A stretch of 64,000 nucleotides of DNA, taken from positions 3,938,501 through 4,002,500 of the forward strand of contig NZ_CP151099.1 in NCBI RefSeq assembly GCF_038096175.1, written 5' to 3'. Made by a program: the position numbers and the translations under genes. Below are positions 35,896 through 45,518 of the stretch, one piece after another. Position 1 is the stretch's first letter. Each line of letters opens with the position of its first letter. This stretch comes from Nostoc sp. UHCC 0302 (GTDB lineage: Bacteria > Cyanobacteriota > Cyanobacteriia > Cyanobacteriales > Nostocaceae). The notes beneath the pieces are model-generated. The model ran no database searches. It was not told the DNA's origin and worked only from the letters and a program-made list of their open reading frames with translations.

Positions 35896-36250
35896 TTTAT
35901 ATATATATGCTAGAGCTAGCATCTTAATCAAGCGCTCTGTTTGGAAACAAGCTGAGCGTTTATTTTCTTTTTTATATAGTATTTTTTAATACAAAGTCTT
36001 TGCTTTTAACAAAAAAAATCTAACTTTAGATGATGTAATAATTTAGTACAAATTGATTGATTTTGATTTGGCTATCTAAAGTTTAACTAAAGGTTTGAAG
36101 ACAGTTATAGCAATGCTAAATTATTCATGAAAATTTTAGCCCTGATTATCAACGAATTCGCCGAGTATCTATGGCTTTCAATTCTCGCTTATTAAATAGG
36201 ATTGCTATATTTTACTTATTGTTATATTTTTATCTGTAGGTAAGGTACGA

Positions 36251-36395
36251 AAAAGGCATGGCTTTTAACCATGCCCCAGATATACCAAGTGTTTACCATA
36301 TCTAGATAATTTAGGCTTTCTATTACTTAAGTTCATCTATCTATAGAGTGTTGACAACTATTTCATAAACTGTAAGTTATCTAGCAAAAAATAGA
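36251..36395 (-). ncRNA. Array unit D (putative small RNA)
   Basis: Box 1 is CTATAGATAGATGAACT (plus 36330-36346), one or two changes from A and B. The hairpin is GGCATGG-TTAAAAG-CCATGCC (plus 36255-36275) followed by T5 on minus. Body shares TAAATTATCTAGATATGG and TTGGTATATCTGG with unit A. Confidence 0.5.
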
Positions 36396-36680
36396 TACCT
36401 AATTAATATATTAAATTATACTTTCTTCGATAACACAATAAATGAAAGATAAAAGCAGAGCATAAGCTACAAAGAATCTGGGGACAGGAGAAAGAGATAT
36501 TATCAGAATGATTACTGTTATAGCAATAATGACTTTGTACAATTCCGGTGTAAAATTTTTTAGCTATGTATTAATTTTGTCACTATTTGTTGTTTATATG
36601 TTGAATTATTGCTTGATTCTCTTCCTATAGTGACTAGCTAAATAAGATAAAAGTTGATATGGCGAAAGTAATATCATGAA

Positions 36681-36815
36681 GAAAGGCTTGGTGAGTAACC
36701 AAGCCTTTGATTAAAGTCAAATATAGAATAAAATTTAGTTATTTCAATTTATTAACAAATCAGTCTAAAGGTAGTAGTCAAATCTTACTAAAGCTGATTG
36801 CATATAAATTTTGCA
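36681..36815 (-). ncRNA. Array unit E (putative small RNA)
   Basis: The hairpin is GGCTTGG-TTACTCA-CCAAGCC (plus 36685-36705) followed by TTTC on minus. Box 1 is poorly kept, but box 2 (GCTTTAGTAAGATTTGACTA) matches unit A well. Confidence 0.45.
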
Positions 36816-36820
36816 TTCAT

Positions 36821-36990
36821 AAAAAAAGGCTTAGCTGAGTGCTAAACCTCCATAGAAAGCAGTTATTCGACACACCAGGATTAATTTATATCTACGATTT
36901 ATTTTGGCCATCTTTCTTCAGGGTGTTTACAATAATTATAAAATCTGAATTAGCTTCTTGAAACTACGCCAAGCAGACAAAAATCCCAAT
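36821..36990 (-). ncRNA. Array unit F (putative small RNA)
   Basis: The hairpin is GGTTTAGC-ACTCA-GCTAAGCC on the minus strand (plus 36828-36848) followed by T7; one U-G pair on minus is a C-A mismatch on plus. Box 1 is CTGAAGAAAGATGGCC; the body has AAATTAATCCTGGTGT, close to unit A (AAATTAATCTTGGTGT). Confidence 0.5.
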
Positions 36991-37460
36991 CGCTACTTTG
37001 CAAAATCATAACTTTTAAGACATAATTATCCTTCTCTTTATCTGCTTTTGCACTCAGGAAACTTAAATGACAAAATAGGATGCGATCGCACGGTATTACC
37101 TTCTTTCAAGTAGGTTTATGGTGGAGGTAGCATTTTTCTCTCTTCGTAGGAACTAAAGCTATTCTCTTGCAGAGGAGCTAAGCGCAAAGCGCACACTATC
37201 AAATCTAATTTTAATAAATTTATATAATTGTTTCTTTTTATTTTATTAACATTCTTTGTGTTCCATTCTGTGATATAAATCCAATTAATTTTTATACAGG
37301 AGTTTGTGGGTTCTTCTCCTTTGCTCCTCCTCCGTAGTTACTTTCAGTAAATCTACTTAGCTTCATCAATTAGAAATACATTTAAAATAAAAGCTATGCG
37401 ATCGCAGTTCCTTCACACTTGATGCTTTGTGAAGACTGATAAAGTGAATAAATTTTTATC

Positions 37461-39434
37461 ATGGAAGCTTTAAATAATTTTTTCTTTCCTAGTCAGTTTA
37501 TTCCTCACGGGCATTGTTACCTCTGGCGACCAGGATTGTTATGGTTACATATTATCTCAGATTCGCTAATTGCACTTGCTTATTATTCAATTCCATTGCT
37601 ACTAATTTATTTTGTTCGTAAACGACCAGATGTACCTTTCGACTGGATATTCTTGATGTTTGGTTTATTCATTGTTGCTTGCGGTACAACTCATTTAATG
37701 GATATATGGACACTTTGGTATCCCAGTTATTGGCTATCAGGGTTAATTAAAGCTATCACCGCTTTTGTCTCTGTATCTACAGCTATAGAACTCGTACCGT
37801 TAATACCTAAAGCACTGGTGATACCTAGTCCAGCTCAACTAGAGGCAGCAAATTCTCAATTAGCCAAGGAAATTATTGGACACAAACGGACAGAGAACAT
37901 TTTAAGAGAAAGTGAACAACGCTGGCAGTTAGCTTTGCGGGGTAATAATGATGGGATTTTTGACTGGAATGTTAAAACCAATGAAGTTTTCTTCTCACCT
38001 CGTTGGAAGGAAATGCTCGGTTACGAAGACCATGATATTTGCAATGATTTTAATGAATGGAAAACAAGAGTACATCCAAATGATTTCAACAGAGTAATAC
38101 AAGCAATTCAAAAACACTTTGCTAAGGAAACACCGTTTTACACAAGCGAGTATCGATTATTATGTAAGAATTGCACATACAAATGGATTTTGGATCGCGG
38201 TCAAGCACTGTGGGATGAAGATGCTAATGTAGTGCGGATGGTTGGTTCACATACTGATATAACTGAGCAGAAGCAAGCAGAGAAAGCACTAAGCAGCTTA
38301 CTTGAGCAACTAGAAACTAAAGTTGAGCAACGCACAGCACAGTTAACAATAATCAACGAATCACTACAAGCAGAAATTACTGAGCGCCAACGGATAGAAA
38401 AAGCATTACGAGAAAGCGAACAACAATTCCGTGCTGCATTCCATCAAGCTGCTGTTGGCATTGCTCATGTGGCCATAAATGGACGGTGGTTATTAGTTAA
38501 TCAGAGGCTGTGCGATATTCTCGGTTATACATCCCAGGAAATGCAATTGCGGTCTTTCCAGGATATTACTTACCCAGACGACCTTGACACTGACTTGAAA
38601 TATGTTGAGCAGGTTTTGGCAGGTAGTATTCAAACTTACTCAATAGAAAAGCGCTATTTCCGCAAAGATAATTCCATCGTTTGGACTAATCTTACCGTAT
38701 CTTTAATACGCGAACCTTCTGGGGAACCAAAGTATTTTATTTCCGTAATCGAAGACATTAGCGAACGGCAAGCCGCGCTAGGCGAACGCAAGCGATCAGA
38801 AGAGCAGATCCAAGCATCACTTATCGAAAAAGAAGTGTTATTGAAAGAAATTTATCATCGTGTAAAAAACAATTTACAGGTTATCTCCAGTTTACTCAAC
38901 CTGCAATCTGAGTATATCAAGGATAAACGCGATTTGGAAATATTCCAACAAAGCCAGCAGCGGATTGCATCAATGGCATTAATTCACGAAAAGTTGTATC
39001 AATCACATGACTTAGCAAGGATTAATTTTAGTGAATATATTCAAGATTTAGTAAGTAGCTTATTCACTTCCTACGAAGTAGATGAAGATGCAATATCTTT
39101 GAGAATAAATATTGCTGATCATATTCTTCTCGGACTAGATACAGCAATTCCTTGCAGCTTAATTGTTCATGAGCTTGTTTCTAACTCTTTAAAATATGCA
39201 TTTCCAGCAGGCAGAAATGGTGAAATAAAAATTGAATTTAGGGAAAACAATGACAACACTTTTACACTGATAGTTGCTGATAATGGTATTGGACTTCCTT
39301 GTAATTACAATTTTAATGATACGGCATCTTTAGGATGGCAGCTAGTGGATGCTTTAACTAATCAACTTGTAGGAAATCTCAACATTTTAGATGCTGTAGG
39401 AGTAGTGTTTCATATAACATTTGCAATATTATAA
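37461..39434 (+). CDS. Ethylene-receptor-like sensor kinase (EBD-PAS-PAS-HisKA_2)
   Basis: The N-terminal three-helix membrane domain (about 25-120) matches the ethylene-binding domain of ETR1 and cyanobacterial SynEtr1: Asp34, Tyr41, Ile71, Cys74 and His78 lie at the positions of ETR1 Asp25, Tyr32, Ile62, Cys65 and His69, which hold the copper cofactor. Two PAS domains follow (about 150-270 and 318-432), separated by a coiled coil, then a HisKA_2 type dimer domain with His466 ([16 protein letters not shown]) and a GHKL ATPase ([20 protein letters not shown]). 657 residues. It is followed 18 bases later by a REC-PAS kinase, so the two form an operon. It is paralogous to the kinase at 45519-46760. 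Ethylene binding is inferred from residues only. Confidence 0.88.
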   Translation: MEALNNFFFPSQFIPHGHCYLWRPGLLWLHIISDSLIALAYYSIPLLLIYFVRKRPDVPFDWIFLMFGLFIVACGTTHLMDIWTLWYPSYWLSGLIKAITAFVSVSTAIELVPLIPKALVIPSPAQLEAANSQLAKEIIGHKRTENILRESEQRWQLALRGNNDGIFDWNVKTNEVFFSPRWKEMLGYEDHDICNDFNEWKTRVHPNDFNRVIQAIQKHFAKETPFYTSEYRLLCKNCTYKWILDRGQALWDEDANVVRMVGSHTDITEQKQAEKALSSLLEQLETKVEQRTAQLTIINESLQAEITERQRIEKALRESEQQFRAAFHQAAVGIAHVAINGRWLLVNQRLCDILGYTSQEMQLRSFQDITYPDDLDTDLKYVEQVLAGSIQTYSIEKRYFRKDNSIVWTNLTVSLIREPSGEPKYFISVIEDISERQAALGERKRSEEQIQASLIEKEVLLKEIYHRVKNNLQVISSLLNLQSEYIKDKRDLEIFQQSQQRIASMALIHEKLYQSHDLARINFSEYIQDLVSSLFTSYEVDEDAISLRINIADHILLGLDTAIPCSLIVHELVSNSLKYAFPAGRNGEIKIEFRENNDNTFTLIVADNGIGLPCNYNFNDTASLGWQLVDALTNQLVGNLNILDAVGVVFHITFAIL

Positions 39435-39452
39435 ATAGAAAATGGATAAAAG

Positions 39453-40988
39453 ATGATAAATGCAAGTATTTTGGTGGTAGAAGATGAAGCAATTGTTGCA
39501 AAAGATTTACAAAATCGCCTAAAAAAATTAGGTTATAGCATTACTAACACTGCATTTTCTGGCGAAGATGCAATTAATAAAGTAAGAGAGAACCCTCCAG
39601 ATTTAATACTAATGGATATTAAACTAAAAGGGAAAATAGACGGTATAGAAGCGGCTGAAGAAATACATAAATATATAGATATCCCAATAATTTATTTAAC
39701 TGCATATGCAGATGAAAAAACTTTAGAGAGAGCAAAAGTTACTGTACCTTTTGGCTACATAATTAAACCTTTCAAAGAAAGAGAATTGCAAATAAATATT
39801 GAAATAAGCTTAACTAAATACAAGCTAGAGAAAGAACTAAAAGCTAATCAAAAATGGTTGTATACATTACTTATAAGCATCGGCGATGGTGTGATTGCTA
39901 GCGACATCCAAGAGTTAGTAACTTTTATGAATCCTGTTGCTGAGTATCTCACTGGATGGAAACAAGAAGAAGCTTATGGTAAAAATTCATCAGAAGTATT
40001 TAATATTGTGGATGCAGAAACTCGTAAGCCTCTAGAAAATCCCATCACAAAAGCGATTAGAAATGGGATTGCTGTCGGTCTACCAGCAGAAGCTATTCTG
40101 ATTGCTAAAAACGGTACAGAAATACCAATTGATGATAGTGCCGCACCAATTAAAGATGATCAAGATAATATTATGGGTGCTGTATTGGTATTTCGGGATA
40201 TTACCGATCGCAAACTAGCTATTGCGGCGCTTAAAAAGCAAATTGAGCAAGAGCAACTTGTGGTGCAATTGGAAAATATTAATCAACTTAAAAATGATTT
40301 TTTCAATTTAGTGTCTCACGAATTGCGATCGCCTCTGTATAACATGAAAGTAATGATTCAAATGCTACAAACTTTTGCTGTTAACGGCGAAGCTCAGCGC
40401 TATTTTGGGCTTTTGGAAGCCGAGTGCGATCGCGAAATGCATCTGATCAATGATCTACTAGACTTACAAAGGCTGGAAAACTCATCCTATCTTCTTACTA
40501 GTCCTGCTCTTTTGCTCTTACATCAGTGGTTACCTTGGGTTGTTGAGCCGTTTCAAATCCGTGTTCAAGAACATCAGCAAACTCTACAGGTGAATATCCC
40601 TTCGGATCTCCCGCCACTCTTCTCAGACGGCAGTAGTTTAGAACGTATGGTAGCAGAACTGCTCAATAATGCCTGTAAATACACACCTACTGGTGGTGAA
40701 ATTGTCTTAACTATACGCCACGATTCTTCCCAAGCACCTGCAATAATCATCATCGCTATCAGTAATTCAGTAGAAATACCAGCAGTAGCATTACCACGAA
40801 TTTTTGATAAATTCTATCGTATCCCTAATAGCGATTTGAGGAATGAAGGCGGTACAGGGTTAGGGCTACCTATAGTACAGAAGTTAGTTGAACAACTGCA
40901 AGGAAACATTCAAGTAGAAAGCCGCGAGGGATGGACAACATTTACCATTAGATTAAGTGATTTATCATCTGGGTTGTCTGTTGAGTAA
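39453..40988 (+). CDS. REC-PAS-histidine kinase
   Basis: 511 residues. An N-terminal receiver (Asp55 in LILMDIKLKG, Lys105 in IIKPF) is followed by a PAS domain (about 133-252), a HisKA dimer domain with His289 (FFNLVSHELRSPLYNM) and a GHKL ATPase (LLNNACKYTP, GGTGLGLPIVQ). Receiver-first kinases usually relay a phosphate from an upstream kinase; the natural donor is the ethylene-type kinase directly upstream. No membrane segment, so it is cytosolic. It ends 50 bases from the convergent 978-residue kinase. Confidence 0.92.
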   Translation: MINASILVVEDEAIVAKDLQNRLKKLGYSITNTAFSGEDAINKVRENPPDLILMDIKLKGKIDGIEAAEEIHKYIDIPIIYLTAYADEKTLERAKVTVPFGYIIKPFKERELQINIEISLTKYKLEKELKANQKWLYTLLISIGDGVIASDIQELVTFMNPVAEYLTGWKQEEAYGKNSSEVFNIVDAETRKPLENPITKAIRNGIAVGLPAEAILIAKNGTEIPIDDSAAPIKDDQDNIMGAVLVFRDITDRKLAIAALKKQIEQEQLVVQLENINQLKNDFFNLVSHELRSPLYNMKVMIQMLQTFAVNGEAQRYFGLLEAECDREMHLINDLLDLQRLENSSYLLTSPALLLLHQWLPWVVEPFQIRVQEHQQTLQVNIPSDLPPLFSDGSSLERMVAELLNNACKYTPTGGEIVLTIRHDSSQAPAIIIIAISNSVEIPAVALPRIFDKFYRIPNSDLRNEGGTGLGLPIVQKLVEQLQGNIQVESREGWTTFTIRLSDLSSGLSVE

Positions 40989-41037
40989 GAATGCGATCGC
41001 TATTTACTCATCAGCACAAATCAAGACTAGAGAGCAA

Positions 41038-43974
41038 CTAATCCTGAATATCTTGAGTAACCTTGTTACTGCTTAAATTATCCTCTAATAACACTGTATT
41101 TAAAGTTTTCAATAATTCCTGTAATGTGTAAGGTTTCGATAGAAAAGTTTTAGCGCCTGAATATAGAGCCAAATCAACCTGCGAGCTTTCTGCAATTCCG
41201 CTAACACTAATCACCGACACCAGTGGATTAACTTGTTTCAACATCCGAATGGTAGTTAATCCATCCATTTCTGGCATCATCATATCCATTAATACAGCAC
41301 TGATTTCATCTTTATGCTGCACATATAGTACAAGTGCCTCAATTCCATCACTAGCTGTAATTACTCGGTAATTCGATTTTTCCAATGAAGTCTTAGTACT
41401 TTCACAAATAGCAGCTTCATCGTCAACAACTAAAATCAGTTCCTGATTTCCTTTTAATAGTTCTTCTTTTGGCTCTGGCAGCGTTTGCTCTTCCAATACC
41501 GCTGGGAAATACATATGAAACTGGGTTCCTTTACCAACTTCACTCTCTACAGTCACAAAACCACCGTGGCTTTTAATAATACCTCTTAATATAGAAAGAC
41601 CAAGCCCCGTACCTTTGCCTTGTTCTTTGGTAGTGAAAAAAGGCTCAAAAATTCTTGATACAGTTTCAGATGTCATACCAGTTCCCGTATCTGAAACAGT
41701 AATTACTGTGTAAGAACCAACGGTGGCTTCAAGATTCATCCGAGTATAGTTATCATCAATAAATACATTTTCAGCAGCCAGCTTTAAAGTTCCGCCATCT
41801 GGCATTGCATCGCGAGCATTGACTACAAGGTTCATTAACACCTGATGTAATTGTGTGATATCTCCACAGATCAGCCAAAGGTCTGGTACGATATCCACGT
41901 AAGTTTCAATTGATTTTGGGAATGTTTCTAGGGCAATATGCTGAATTTCAAACAGCAGATCCCTGAGATGGATAGTCATCTGTTGACCTTCCATTCCACG
42001 TGCAAACGAAAGAACTTGCTTGACTAAAGCTGCACCGCGTTTCGCACTACCTTCAATTATCGTCAGTAGTCGCTGCCGCTTTTCACTATCAAGTCGGGTA
42101 TGCAGAAGAAGTTGAGCTGAAGTAATAATTGGCGTTAATACATTATTCAGGTCATGAGCAATACCACCAGCAAGTGTGCCAATACTTTCTAAGCGTTGAG
42201 TATGAAGAAACTGTGCTTCGAGTTGTTTTTTCTCTGTAATGTCAGTGTTGACAATTAGTATTGATTGCGGTTGCCCTTGAGAATCGAGTACTAGTGTCCA
42301 CCGACTAGAAACGATGATTTCTTTGCCTTCTTTAGTAAATTGATGTAGCTCACCTTGCCAAGAGCCGTACTCAACTACTAACTTTTGAGCTTGTTGGAGT
42401 TGTGGCGAATTTTCTTTAAAAAGAAGTTCTTGTCCATTTTTACCAAAGACATCCGCAACATTCCAGCCATACAAACGCTCAGCACTTTTGTTCCAGAATC
42501 GAATTTGGTTGTCTAGAGCTTGCACAATAATTGCATCGGTAGCAACATCAAGCAGAGCAGCTTGTTCACGTATCTTTTGCTCCGATTTTTGTCGCTCAAT
42601 TAGTTCAGTTTGAATCTGCTCAAAGAGCATAGATTGCTGAATTGCGATCGCAACTTGTGTTGCTAATTGCTTGAGCAAATTAATTTCTAACTCTTGCCAC
42701 TGTCGAGGTTCTGAGCAGTGGTTAGCGACTAACAAGCCCCACAATTGTTGCCCTTGCACAATTGGTATAACTAAATTAGCCCTAACTTGCAACCGACTTA
42801 GTAAATCAACATGACATTGGGAGAAACCAGCTGTGTAAATATCGTCTACAGATTGAGTTTGTCCTTGTTTGTAGAGTTCACGGGAAGCAGCTTTTGCAAA
42901 GAAGGAGTCTGTGATTTTTCTTCCCTGGATAGGCAAACAGCCAGGAGCAACTGACTCGACTGACACAGAACCGCTCCAATCTTCCGAGAAACGGTAAATG
43001 AACACCCGCTCAGTTTGCAAAAACTGCCGAACTTCTGATACTGTAGTGTTTAAAATTTCACTTAGATCAAGAGATTGGCGAATGCGTTGCGCTATTTGTG
43101 TTACCAATCGCTCACGCTCGGCTTGTTGTCGCCAAATTTCCTCTTGACGCTGTAGTAAAGTTAACTCAGCTAATTGTGCCGCCCGATTCTGCGATTCATG
43201 CTTCACCCTCTGTTGATAGTTATCAAAAAACTCAGCTAATTTCGGCTCAGATTCCAATAAAGGAGCCAAATGAGTAATAACTCGTTCATCTGCTTGATAA
43301 GCTATTTCTGAGTGAGCTTCCATCCAGACGTGACACGACTTTACATAAGCGATAAATGTGACTAGATACTGGTAATTCTCAGGTGATAGAATTCTACGTA
43401 TCTCTTGACGACAATGTTCGCCTTGGTTTGATGGCAAAGCAATAAATATTGCACAGTAAAGAAGACTTGTTTCCAGTGCCGAGTTTGATTCTGGCCAGTT
43501 TATTAAAGAATTAGACTGTGCTGTTAATATCTTTAGGTGTTCCTCAATTTCTCTTGCTGTTGGAAACGGAGATTCTAACAACTTCAATACCTCAACTGCG
43601 CTCATCCCCAAAGGGCGTAAAGTACAACTATGACAAATCATGCAGTAAGGAACGGCGCAGAAGCGAGACAAGTAAGCAGAAAGCTTTTCCTTAAATAGCG
43701 CTGGTAATGGATTATTTACATAGGCAGAAAGTGTTTGCTGCCATAAATTTTCTAATATTTCTGGAGTCTGTTCTGCTGGCAAAAAGAAAGGTGGGATAAA
43801 ACCAAATTTTGCTTTAATTTCTGCCTTAATTTGTTTACTTGTTCGTCCCGCAGTCATAGCAGGAATAACACTTATTGTCTCATCAAATTCTGGCAGCATT
43901 ACGTTCTCAATTATTTTGTATCCGTTTGTGAACGGTGTTGGTTTCGCTCTTTTATAAGGTGTAACTTTAATCAT
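41038..43974 (-). CDS. AhpD-GAF-PAS-histidine kinase-REC hybrid, cyanobacteriochrome-like
   Basis: 978 residues. Residues about 30-235 resemble the AhpD/carboxymuconolactone decarboxylase fold with a redox motif Cys111-Met-Ile-Cys114-His115 (PYCMICHSC). A GAF domain (about 297-450) follows; it carries DIYTAGFSQCHVDLL with Cys387-His388 and VRANLVIPI, LWGLLVANHCSEPRQW, the signature of bilin-binding cyanobacteriochromes of the single-Cys type (the DXCF position reads DSFF). Next come a PAS domain (about 468-580), HisKA with His607 (LAGGIAHDLNNVL), a GHKL ATPase (NLVVNARDAMPDGG, GKGTGLGLS) and a C-terminal receiver with Asp897. The protein has no membrane helix. It lies 15 bases after a single-receiver gene, in an operon. 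Light plus redox or peroxide sensing is inferred. Confidence 0.88.
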   Translation of the reverse strand: MIKVTPYKRAKPTPFTNGYKIIENVMLPEFDETISVIPAMTAGRTSKQIKAEIKAKFGFIPPFFLPAEQTPEILENLWQQTLSAYVNNPLPALFKEKLSAYLSRFCAVPYCMICHSCTLRPLGMSAVEVLKLLESPFPTAREIEEHLKILTAQSNSLINWPESNSALETSLLYCAIFIALPSNQGEHCRQEIRRILSPENYQYLVTFIAYVKSCHVWMEAHSEIAYQADERVITHLAPLLESEPKLAEFFDNYQQRVKHESQNRAAQLAELTLLQRQEEIWRQQAERERLVTQIAQRIRQSLDLSEILNTTVSEVRQFLQTERVFIYRFSEDWSGSVSVESVAPGCLPIQGRKITDSFFAKAASRELYKQGQTQSVDDIYTAGFSQCHVDLLSRLQVRANLVIPIVQGQQLWGLLVANHCSEPRQWQELEINLLKQLATQVAIAIQQSMLFEQIQTELIERQKSEQKIREQAALLDVATDAIIVQALDNQIRFWNKSAERLYGWNVADVFGKNGQELLFKENSPQLQQAQKLVVEYGSWQGELHQFTKEGKEIIVSSRWTLVLDSQGQPQSILIVNTDITEKKQLEAQFLHTQRLESIGTLAGGIAHDLNNVLTPIITSAQLLLHTRLDSEKRQRLLTIIEGSAKRGAALVKQVLSFARGMEGQQMTIHLRDLLFEIQHIALETFPKSIETYVDIVPDLWLICGDITQLHQVLMNLVVNARDAMPDGGTLKLAAENVFIDDNYTRMNLEATVGSYTVITVSDTGTGMTSETVSRIFEPFFTTKEQGKGTGLGLSILRGIIKSHGGFVTVESEVGKGTQFHMYFPAVLEEQTLPEPKEELLKGNQELILVVDDEAAICESTKTSLEKSNYRVITASDGIEALVLYVQHKDEISAVLMDMMMPEMDGLTTIRMLKQVNPLVSVISVSGIAESSQVDLALYSGAKTFLSKPYTLQELLKTLNTVLLEDNLSSNKVTQDIQD

Positions 43975-43989
43975 TTTATTTAATTTTCC

Positions 43990-44358
43990 TTAATCAAATA
44001 AGGAATGAATTAAGGGTAGTAACGCTGTACCAATTTCTGATTTAGTAACAAAGCCATCTGCACCAACAGCAAGAGCTGCTGTCTGATACTCAGTACCATC
44101 GTTTAAAGTTAAAACAACAACGTATGGCGTAGCCGATTGCGCTTTAATTTGACGTGTTGCTTCCAGTCCGTTCATTCCAGGCATAGCTAAATCCATTAGT
44201 ACTAGATCAGGACTCAATTGCGGAATCTGTTCTAGTGCCTCCTCTCCAGAGAGAACACGCCCGACAATTTCGAGCCGCGCGTCCAGTGCTAAAAAGCGGG
44301 CGGCGGATTCGAGAAAGGCAAAGCTGTCGTCTACTAAAAGAATGCGGAGGGGGGACAT
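43990..44358 (-). CDS. Single-domain response regulator (REC only)
   Basis: 122 residues, just a receiver: acidic pair Asp10-Asp11 (LLVDDS), Asp56 (LVLMDLAMPGMNG) as phosphoacceptor, Thr in VVLTLND and Lys in FVTKSE. No output domain. It is the first of two closely spaced genes and probably shuttles phosphate to or from the hybrid kinase downstream. About 450 bases of repeat-rich DNA separate it from the NarL-type regulator upstream. Confidence 0.92.
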   Translation of the reverse strand: MSPLRILLVDDSFAFLESAARFLALDARLEIVGRVLSGEEALEQIPQLSPDLVLMDLAMPGMNGLEATRQIKAQSATPYVVVLTLNDGTEYQTAALAVGADGFVTKSEIGTALLPLIHSLFD

Positions 44359-44810
44359 AAATTTATTAGCAAATAGCTAATGGGGAAATTAATGTATTAC
44401 TAATGAGTCAAGCAACGTGTTTCATAAACTTGATTTTGTATAACTCTGCCGAGAGCTTCTTGAGATAACTTATACATTACGCAGTTGAAGAGTAAGAATC
44501 TATCAGGGAAACCCTGATCTTTTAGGTGAAAAGTCCTGAGATGAAAAGCTGAATTTATCTTAGATGCATAGCGGCTTGCCGCAGGCTACCGCTTTCGCGT
44601 TGGCGTAGCCTCTCCCTGCGGGACGCTGCGCGAACGTAGAGAAGCGTCTCGTTCGCGTTAGCGTCTCCGTTGGCGTAGCCTCTCCCTTTGGGAGAAGGAG
44701 AAGAGAATAAGCTAAGAATTCGTAGAGTGTGCTTAAGTTCTATAAAAGTTAAATCATCGGCACGTTAGCTTTTGGCATAACGCACGCTACCCAAACTGTA
44801 TTTGCTCAGT
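44359..44810. repeat. Spacer with a compound SDR cluster (44567-44705)
   Basis: The core is a run of partly overlapping SDR units: GCGGCTTGCCGCAGGC, GTTGGCGTAGCCTCTCCC twice (44603 and 44669), CTGCGGGACGC, GAACGTAGAGAAGCGTCTCG and GTTCGCGTTAGCGTCTCC. One unit (44670-44697) is nearly identical to the SDR inserted at 27103-27128. The rest holds no gene; the block is large enough to split one former operon into two transcripts. Confidence 0.75.
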
Positions 44811-45476
44811 TTAATTATCTGAAATCACTAACCCCGTGCGAATGGCGTAGCGTACTAAGCCTGCTACATCAAAGATATCCAACCGTTTCATCAGTTGCAT
44901 TCGGTGGGTTTCTACTGTTTTCACACTGATGTATAACAACTCAGCAATTTCTTTTGTTGTTCGCCCTTCTGCAATCAACTGCAAAATTTCGCGCTGACGC
45001 GAGGTTAATTGTGTAGAAGAACTAAATTTATTCCCTACTCGTTGTAAATAATTAGACACAACGTGCTTGGAAACTGCTGGACTTAAATAAGTTTCTCCTT
45101 GACAAACTGCTCTTAATGCCAATTCTAACTCACTAATTCCTGCATCTTTAAGCAAATAACCCATTGCACCTAAACGTAATGCCTGCAACACGTACTCTTC
45201 ATTAGCGTGCATAGAAAGGATTACTACCCGTACCAGAGGAAATTCTTTCACAACATGAGCAGCCGCTTCTAAGCCATTCATCTCTGGCATGGCGATATCC
45301 ATTAATACTACATCAGGTTGATGTTCTCCTAGCGATCGCAAAGCCTCCCGCCCATCGCCTGCTTCTGCAACTACTTGTATGCCCTGAATATTTTGTATCA
45401 AAGCACGTAACCCAGCACGGACGAGGGTATGATTATCTACTAGTAAAACTCGTATTAATTCTGGGGCTGCGGTCAT
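44811..45476 (-). CDS. NarL/FixJ-family response regulator
   Basis: 221 residues: receiver with Asp60 (VVLMDIAMPEMNG) and Lys in YLLKDAG, then a LuxR-type helix-turn-helix (about 155-215) with TSRQREILQLIAEGRTTKEI and SVKTVETHRMQLMKRL. It should bind DNA and control transcription when phosphorylated. It is 42 bases downstream of the NarL-type kinase with an ethylene-receptor-like sensor domain, an obvious cognate pair. Confidence 0.95.
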   Translation of the reverse strand: MTAAPELIRVLLVDNHTLVRAGLRALIQNIQGIQVVAEAGDGREALRSLGEHQPDVVLMDIAMPEMNGLEAAAHVVKEFPLVRVVILSMHANEEYVLQALRLGAMGYLLKDAGISELELALRAVCQGETYLSPAVSKHVVSNYLQRVGNKFSSSTQLTSRQREILQLIAEGRTTKEIAELLYISVKTVETHRMQLMKRLDIFDVAGLVRYAIRTGLVISDN

Positions 45477-45518
45477 ACCATTTTGGGTTTTGAATTTTGG
45501 ATTGGGAATATCAGTAAA

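Larger units (their letters stand above)
34983..37460. other. 2.5-kb gene-free region holding the six-unit hairpin array
   Basis: No protein gene on either strand. It contains the six units A-F (listed below), a dispersed repeat at 35199-35294 and otherwise AT-rich DNA. The last 450 bases precede the ethylene-receptor-like kinase and have one HIP1 octamer near 37083 and one near 37399. Confidence 0.6.

Noticed and set aside
36251-36395. Array unit D contains ATGAAC and a 23-codon open frame on the minus strand; the units could be peptide genes.
   Set aside because: Units A and B stop at the third codon after the same ATGAAC (ATGAACTAA, ATGAACTGA), so no peptide is conserved.
35022-36990. Equating the array with NsiR1.
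   Set aside because: NsiR1 copies lie upstream of hetF and I cannot match the sequence from memory; only the analogy of a tandem sRNA array is used.
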